A DNA stretch of 25,577 nucleotides. Source: Silene noctiflora. Its lineage: Eukaryota > Streptophyta > Magnoliopsida > Caryophyllales > Caryophyllaceae. Each line of letters starts with the position of its first letter. The stretch's first letter is position 1. Where the stretch lies: positions 17,810-43,386 of the forward strand of contig VHZZ01000606.1 of NCBI GenBank assembly GCA_009801015.1. The letters run 5' to 3'. The position numbers and the translations under genes were made by a program. The notes under the pieces were generated by a model that made no database searches, was not told the DNA's origin, and saw only the letters and a list, made by a program, of their open reading frames with translations. Shown piece after piece: positions 10,501-19,144 of this stretch.

Positions 10501-13500
10501 GGGGCTGGCTAATTTTATTTGCATGCTAGCAAATTGGGTAGTCTGATCCAGCCATGGTTTAAAATCTCGGCCGAGACGTATCGTATCGCCCGAGATGTAT
10601 CGAAATCGAAGGCGGCCGATACGAGATATCCCGAGATGTATCGGGTAAATTGAAAACAGGAAAGTATCGACTGAGACGACCAATTTATAACGTGTATCGG
10701 CAGAGACAACCAATTTATAACGTGTATCGGCTAACTCGGCCCGATAAGTCCCGCGATTAATCCGATAGGAAAGAGTTATAACTTGTACCGGCCAAATTTT
10801 TTAATTAAAAGCTCTTACAAATTGTATAGCATTGGTCATATTGATTATCCTAAATAGAATTATTCTTAACTTTATACTCCCTACTATTCACCATTTTTTT
10901 CCCTATTTCCTTATTCGGTTATTCAGGTTTTCTTCCCTATTTCCTTATTTGGACATAAAATATCTCTAAATGGACATATATACCCCCATCCAAGCCCTCT
11001 CTTTCATTTCCCTGCCTACCCTCCACCATCACCAACCTCACACCGCCACCGATCTTAAGCACCACCACCGCTCACCACCACACATTACAATTACAATGCA
11101 CCACCACTGTCCTCCTTTGTCTCTCCCACAACGAAGACCACCGGAGTTCAGGAAGCGTCAGCTTTTAATGACCATTAATGACCACGCCGTGCACGTCACC
11201 ACCACCATTGTTGTCCAAGACTAGCCCAGATCTCGTCGGAGCAGCCTCTACTTTCGCCGCTCAGATCTCGTTTCCCCTACCCAACGCCACTTTTTTATCC
11301 TCTAATTCCGGCCAGATCTCATTTCTCAAATAATTGGCGAAGTGATTATTGATGGTTGATGTAGGTGAAATAAATGAGTGGGATATGATGGTGATTGATG
11401 GTTGCTGTAGGTGAAGAATGGCGGTACTCGGTGGTTCCTGCTCGGTTGTTGGCTACGGCGAATTTGAGGGTGCGGCTGGTGGTCACTATTGGTGGAAGGA
11501 CGGTGGATTGTGAGTATGGAGAATAGGCCGTCGATGTTTGGGCCGTTTACTTGTGGCAACGGAGGTGATGCACCACTACCGTGCATGATGTTGTTGATGG
11601 TTATTCGGGTTTTGGGGGTAGTTAGGTAATTTTATTGGTTTTCTTAATTCACTCCCTCAAACACAAAGGGAAGAAAAAGAAGAATAGGAGGGAGTATGAA
11701 ATAGTCAATAGGTGATAAAATATCTATAAAAGCTTCTAAAATAAATATCACCGTGATAACCGCGACTTGAGCGTGATGGCCGAGTTGGGGACGATTCCGC
11801 AACCTCGTTACCATTACCATGATCGCGACCGATACCACGATTTAAAACCATGAATCTAGCTCATTGCTGTTATATTTTGGTAGTGATACAATCTTTTGAA
11901 ACGAAGATGATAAGGCTTTGAAGGTCTTGTCATTAGTTGCTTAACTTGCAAGCAATATCTTTGATTCATTTTTTATTATAGATCATTTAGTTAACTTTGT
12001 TTCTCGTGCTTAATTTCGTGAGCGTAGTAATTTTTTCTTGATACATGATATTAGCAATATCTCACCAGTGTTTACATTTTTGGACCCAAGGTCATATCAT
12101 GATAAGTAGAGAAGGTAAGGTATCATCAACTAAGCATTTAGCTTGCTTTCTGTAAGAAAACACCTTCTCTTATATATGTAAATATATTCCGACATTAGTT
12201 CTTACTATCATGTAGGCTATGGGATCTAGGCCAGCAACGTTGTGTGCATTCGTATGCTGTTCATACAGATTCCGTGTGGGCTCTTGCAAGCACAGCAGCA
12301 TTTACGCATGTTTATAGCGGTGGCAGAGACCAATCGGTGAGGAGTTCATCATGTTTGAGTTTACTAGAAGAGCCTAGATTATATTCCATCTGTCCTTTGT
12401 CCAGCAGCTTCCTCGTCGATTTCAAGTTCTTACAAAATACTTTATACATTGCAGTTGTATTTGACTGACTTATCCACCAGAGAGAGCATCTTGATCTGTG
12501 AGGAAGAGCACCCCATTCTCCAAGTGGCGTTGAATGATGAAAGCATATGGGTTGCCACTACAGATTCTTCTGTTCATAGATGGCCAGCTGAAGTGCATAG
12601 TCCTCAGAAAGTGTTTCAAAAAGGAGGTTCATTCTTGGCTGGAAATTTGTCTTTTTCAAGGGCGAGAGCTTCCCTTGAAGGATCTACTCCGGTAAGATTT
12701 TAAGTTAATTCTCATTTTGTAGTTATTTATTTGTGTTTAGTCTATGTTTAATAGTTAAGAGTCGGCTTCACATCTTCTTAGGACAGCCTTATTCCATTAT
12801 GGTTTTATGTGGTAGTAGCTGGTTTGAGTGTGTGACATGTTTTCCCTTATGAATTATGATTACTGTTCATCTCTCATAGTTGTGCTTGGCGTCATAATTG
12901 GTACTCTTTGATTGGTGCATGTGAACCTTTTAAAATAATTAGGCTGCCGCTGTTTTTGGTTATGAGTCTCAAACACTACCCATATGTCAGAATGAGGTTT
13001 TTCAATGGGGATAAAGCTAACTATGGGTTTCTAACCATCTGTAGTTATAATTGAGCCTCTGTTTATTGAGCATGATAAATTCTCAGCTTCCTTACTCATT
13101 GGGGGTTGATGTGCCACTGCTACTGTCAGTCTTCTGAATTATGTTACTCAGACTCTTTTGATTCCCTCACGTACCCGACACGCACCCGTGTCGGATACTT
13201 CTAAACGAGTCTGACCAACATAGTGTCTGATAGAGAAATATTGGGTTTTTGTTTTCCCTAGAGCACATTTAGGCCGAATCCTTTCTGCACGTGCCTACTT
13301 TGGGTTTCTTTACATTGAACCGTAGACAGTGATAGGACCACCTCTTCTGCTTTGTATCAATAAGAAGCTCATCTAGCTTTCCTGGCCATCTTCACACAGT
13401 CAGTGATTATTAGATTCGATGTGAAAACAATAGGATTATTTCCATTTTGATGCCATGAGGTTTGGCCTAATTCCACTTTAGTGCCCTGAGGTTTGCATAA

Positions 13501-16500
13501 TTCCACTTTGGTGCCCTGAGATTTTGACTACTTTCTACATACATAACACTCTTAGTATTTTATACGAAAAATTTATTTTGAACATAATAAATCAAGCATT
13601 TTTTTTGCAATATTATGTTGATTATTCTATTTTGTAGTATGTAGTTTAATATTCAGTTTTGCACTTTATTTTACTGAAAATGTAATTAATTAAAATAAAA
13701 GTTGATTATTACATGTTTTAGGTCACCAATATGAAATTTTATTTAAAACTTAGGTCACCATATTGGGAAGTAGTCGAAACCTCAGGGCACCAAAGTGGAA
13801 TTATGCAAACCTCAGAGCACTAAAGTGGAATTAGCTTAAACCTCAAGCACCAAATTGGAAATAATAAGCATCTCTTTTTCATTACTGTTCTTTCCTTGCC
13901 TCATTCATTTGGCCTATCTGAGGTACTTAGGGATTTGGATGAATGCTTTAAATGTTAAGACTTAGATGAAATATGGGAGAAAAGGCACGATGACAATGGT
14001 ATTGTGATGCCATATATAATTGACCGATTTCTTATTCAGTCTACTTAAGTGTTAGTAGAACTGTAGAAGCTCTCTGTACTCTGTAGGTAATTGAAGGTGT
14101 TGCTCAATTCTGAGTTTTTCTTGTGTGGATCATGTCAAATATGAACGATTTTTGAAAATTTTGGTTTAAACGTCTGTATATTGTCTTTACAGAAAAATAA
14201 CAAAGATTCCCTCAAACATTCCACTTTACTAGTGGGAATGGTTTTTCGGCAGAGAGCACGTGCTACTTGTTTTTCATGCTTTTAGGCATATCGGACTGCT
14301 GTTTGTATAATAATTAAAGATCCTATCTGAAGAATATAAGCCTATCTAACTTGTTGCTATTTTACAAGAGATACCCATATAACTTTTTCTGTTTTGTGCT
14401 TCTAAAGTTTTGTGGAAGACATGCAGGCTTGTCAACCTCTTCGTAATTGAACCTGTGATACACGTTTGATTCGTAGTGTATTTATTTTTGTAGGTTCCTG
14501 TTCACCGGCAGCCAACCTTAACAATTCCTGGAACTCCAGCGATTGTGCAGCATGAAATATTAAACAACCGGAGGCATGTTCTTACCAAGGTATGATACTG
14601 TGGTTTGCTAGCTGTAGACGTTAACATTCTTGTACCTTGGCTCAGGTTGTAATATCAGGCAATAAGATGCCTAAAATTTTGTGTTTCTTGGCAGGATACC
14701 TCTGGCTCTGTAAAGTTATGGGAGATCACCAGGGGCATTATTATTGAAGATTATGGAGAGGTAATTTGATAAAATATTTACTTTGTGATGAATGACCTGA
14801 ATTTTTCAATAGTAGGAACTAGGAAGCAACACAAATGTTTGTTTGATAATGATATACTGTGCATTGGTGACAGAATTTTTTTTTTTGGTCAGTGGGGTTT
14901 CCCGAATCTTCCTTGGGTACCAGTTCAAATCATTCCTTTGTTTGGTACTTTTTCAGGTCAATTTCGAAGAAAAGAAAAAGGAACTATTCGAAATGGTGAG
15001 TGTTTATCTATTACATGGATGCTTATTAGATGTCAATCCTTTGTTTGTTTATGTTTCCTGTTTGAATCTTCAGGTGAGCATTCCCGCTTGGTTCACAGTG
15101 GACACCAGGCTTGGTAGTCTATCGATTCACTTGGACACACCGCAGTGCTTTTCAGCAGAGATGTATTCTATGGACCTTAACATAGTAGAGAAGCCCGAGG
15201 ATGATAAGGTATCTCTTATAGCATCTCCATTCCTATATTATCTTTAACGACGTTTTTAAGTTGTTGGAAATGTAAAGATTTTTTCACATCAACACATAGT
15301 GATTATAAGCTATAGAAAATGTCTAGGCTGTGTAGTGGAACTGAATGTTTGAAATTGAGTCATTTAGAACCGTTTGTCTTCGACGATTAGTTTGAAGAGC
15401 TGGAATGTTAGGCCTTTTCCTAGGTCCAACATAAAGTAATGTCTTAGACGAAATAAGAGATTTTGCTAACACGGTAAAGCAATTCAGCAGCACATAATCA
15501 GCTGGTGCTTTGAGCAGATGGTAGAAATCACATTACAGAACAATTTATTGCCTTGTGGACTAAACCCCAATTAGGTAACTCAAAGATCTGGGGGCCAATG
15601 AGACTGTGAGGAGTAGGCCGCCGGTAGGCAAGACCTAAGAAAACATGAATGAAGGTGATTGTAAATGCTATAGCTTCATTGAGATGGAAGGAAATAAAGC
15701 ATTCAAGAAGACACTGGAGAAGGAAATAGTCAGAATTGGTGGAGTAGTTCGACATAATTTTTTGGCCTTCTTTAATTTAACCACTTTTTGTTATCATTCT
15801 TAATGAATTATTTCTCTTTTTCAGATTTCTTATTTTTTTTTAAAAGAAGAGAAAACACTACATTTTTACGACTTCCTTAGATTTTTTGTATATTGATTAT
15901 TTATCTTGCTTTTCGTCCCTTTTTTTTATATATATTTTTCATTTTTCTTTTATTTTTTCCACGATAGAGAATAGTGGTTGGATGTTTTTCTATTGTGAGG
16001 TATCAACCCTTCGATGTATAGTTCTTGAAGCAATTTTTATCTTAGGTCATTTGAAAGCAACCTCTTTATTTTGCTACCACAAGAGTAAGACTCCGTACAT
16101 CCGATTTCCCTTACCCCGCAATTTGCAGGAGCCATTGAGGCACTAGGGTAACTTTGTTATAGTACTTTATATACTAGGTATTGGCGGATTCTGATTATAA
16201 TTTATGTTAAGTTCACTCCAATTCAATTAGAAATTAACGTTCGATTGTTGTTGGTGGTGTTGGAGCCACTTTACTAGTAAACTTGGAAAAAGAGACTCCA
16301 AAATATCCAATTTATGTTAGTCAACTCCAAAGATTGCTGAATACGAAAATGCCCTCACACCCTGAAATAACCTGAATCAAACCTGGAAATGACCAATACT
16401 TCTGAAAACTTGAAAAGTAGCAGTGTAGAGATATCATACTTGGTATGATCAATGTGATTATATTAATTTAGTTGAATAGTGGGAGTCGATGATCTTTTCA

Positions 16501-19110
16501 CCAAAATACGGATCCTAAAAAGCTTTGTTTAGAATTAACGTGTCCACATTTTAAATAATCTGGAATAAAATCTAACTGAATTTGACTCATTCCAAACTTG
16601 AAACAAACCTAAAATATATAGACATACAAACGACTGAACCTAATTTAGTTCCAAACGAACTAAGCCGAATATTATCTAATTTTACTCTGATTGAAGTTAA
16701 CTGAATACAAGGTATACCCAAATCACAGCAATCTGAAATAACCTTACTTGAACCCATTGGTGTGATCCGCCTGCTACATATAATGTAAAGTGTGATGTTG
16801 TTACATCCTTTTGCATCGTTTTATTGTCTTAAAAGACAGTTTTCTAGGTCAATCTCTCAATAACAAGTATAGTTCCTCTTGCATAAAAAAAGATGTACGT
16901 GTATCCTAAAACCCTTTCTTGCTATTAGACTTATCATCTAATGCTAAAATTTGAGTAAATTATCAATTACTCCCTTTTAAAATACACTTTTTAAAATTTA
17001 CTCCCTTTTAAAAAAAAAGTTTAAAAATTACACCCAAAACATTGCGAAAATTTAAAAATTGCTACCAGACCCCTATATTTGCATTTTTATGACGAAAATA
17101 CCCCTTATTTTTTTTCATATTACTACCCAACTCCATTACAATTTACAACTTCGTCCACCCTTCAACCACCCAAGGACTTCACGGCTAACCACCACAATCC
17201 TCCGCCCAAACCCCACCACCGTATTCGTCATATAAGAAATAAAATAAGGGGCGTTTTTGTCATAAAAATGCAAAAATAGGGGTTTTGGAGCAAATTCTAA
17301 ATTTTTGCAATATTGTGGATGTAATTTTTAAACATTTTTTTTAAAAAGGAGTAAGTTTTAAAAAGTGTATTTTAAAAGGGAGTTATTGATAATTTACTCT
17401 AATAAAAATTGATGTTTGTACTTTTGTAGATTAATCTGGCTCGAGAAACGCTCAAGGGTTTGTTAGCGCATTGGTTGGCGAAAAGAAAGCAGAGACTAGG
17501 ATCCCAAACATTAGCAAATGGTGATGCTCAATCCGCAAAGGATATATCTGCCAGAAGCATTCCTCGTTCACGACTTGAGGTTGATGGTAGCGCGGAAAAT
17601 GATTCAATGGTGTATCCTCCTTTTGAATTTTCTGTTCTTTCTCCTCCTTCCATTATTACTGAGGGTTCTCAAGGAGGTGCATGGCGGAAAAAAATAACTG
17701 ACTTAGATGGCACCGAGGATGAGAAGTACTTCCCTTGGTGGGTTTTGGATTGTATTCTGAGTAACCGCCTACCTCCAAGAGAAAATACAAAGTAAGTTCT
17801 TGTCTCAGTTCTTGGTTTTTGGTATTTGTTAGTTAATAGAAGTGAGTTAAATTTTGAAATAAAGATACTTGATTTTCTGATTGCGTGGTCTCTAAAAACG
17901 GTGTATTTTTTGGGTTAATTAATTCAGTATATCAAAGTTGAGGACATGAAATCACCGTGATCTATTTGATTAAGTTGCTAGATCACTATTCCAGTGTAAA
18001 TACGTCAGTAGTACGCGGTTGTAGTCAGAAAAAACTTGAGCATTATAAAGAAAACTAAATGTTGGTGATTAGGTATTGTCTTATATCTAGTAATTGGTGT
18101 ATATTCAGAACAAACTAGATAAACCTAGATAAGCCAAATATAAATAAAGGAAGGGGACACTCAAAGGTTTTTGGTGCTTCCGTTATCAATGTGTAATTAT
18201 GTAGGTAAGTCATTAAGCCTTATAGGCTATTCTGTCATAGTTGGACAGTTTGTGAATTTCTCTTATTTTGGCGGTTCTTCAGTTACGTAAAAGCTTTCTC
18301 CAGCTACTGTTGAAGGCTTAAATGCTTTCATGTCGGAGAGAGATGTTCTATACGTGCTCTGGTTGAGACACTTCTCCTCCTTACATTTCCTGTTCTGTTG
18401 TGAGATAATTCCATCTTCATCTTAGTTAGGACAATTAGAATGATGGTGGGGAAGAAACTAGAAAACACTATTGACAAAATACTAATGGATTTTTACCTGT
18501 TGGCCTGGCTCTGTTACTAAGCATGCCTGATAACTTGATGTGAACTACTCTATTTGTTTACTTGTTTCACGTTCCCTTGGGTGTTCATTGATAATCATTG
18601 AATGATTGATTTGGCTGTATATCTGCAGGTGCAGCTTTTACCTGTATCCATGTGAAGGGACTACAGCAAAAATTGTTACACAAGGGAAATTGAGTGCGCC
18701 CCGTATATTAAGAATACAAAAGGTTAGAGCTGCAGATTATCATTATGGAAAAAAAACAAGTTCTTTGCATTGTACATACATTGCATGCAATGATGCCATG
18801 TGGACCTTTTCCAACATTATTTTGAAAAAAAATTCTGTTTTCTGTCAAAAAAAGTCAAATTCCATTTTGACTTAACAAAAACCATGATTTTTTTTTCCTA
18901 AAGATCCAATAATTGCAATTAACAAACTCTTCACTAGTTTTTACCCTAACCTCTTCATCTGATCTCCTTCGTCGCTACTCACTACTTTTCGGGCCTCAAT
19001 CACTCTGTTCTAACACCAAGGTAATGTAACCCTTTCTAATTTCTACTGCCCCAATTATCTTCGCACGTTGTCGTCAACATATGGGGCGTTATCATGAGGC
19101 AAATGTAGAG

Positions 19111-19144
<34 letters not shown>

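Larger units (their letters stand above)
12692..14493 (+). other. Intron 9 (1.8 kb) with a long-armed foldback and a small palindromic repeat
   Basis: The intron runs from GTAAGA to TTTTTGTAG. It holds the 82-bp palindromic element (13141-13222) and the foldback MITE (13435-13865). Nothing recognised in 12700-13140 or 13870-14490. Confidence 0.85.
15209..17429 (+). other. Intron 13 (2.2 kb) with SINE-like and foldback elements
   Basis: The intron runs from GTATCT to ACTTTTGTAG. It holds a SINE-like 3' end (16015-16160) and a foldback MITE (16953-17400) ending 29 bases before exon 14. The 15480-15760 stretch is less AT-rich but not recognised. The 16250-16760 stretch has repeated AACCTGAA-like motifs and is probably an old mobile-element relic. 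Confidence 0.85.

Noticed and set aside
10970..11586. His/Pro-rich frames on both strands
   Set aside because: Translation of CCACC/GGTGG repeats inside the nested MITE.
15528..15755. Minus-strand frame in intron 13 with hydrophobic stretches
   Set aside because: No family match and no splice or start context; treated as intron.
15886..16146. Plus-strand 86-codon frame
   Set aside because: Runs through T-rich intron into a SINE-like segment; not a gene.
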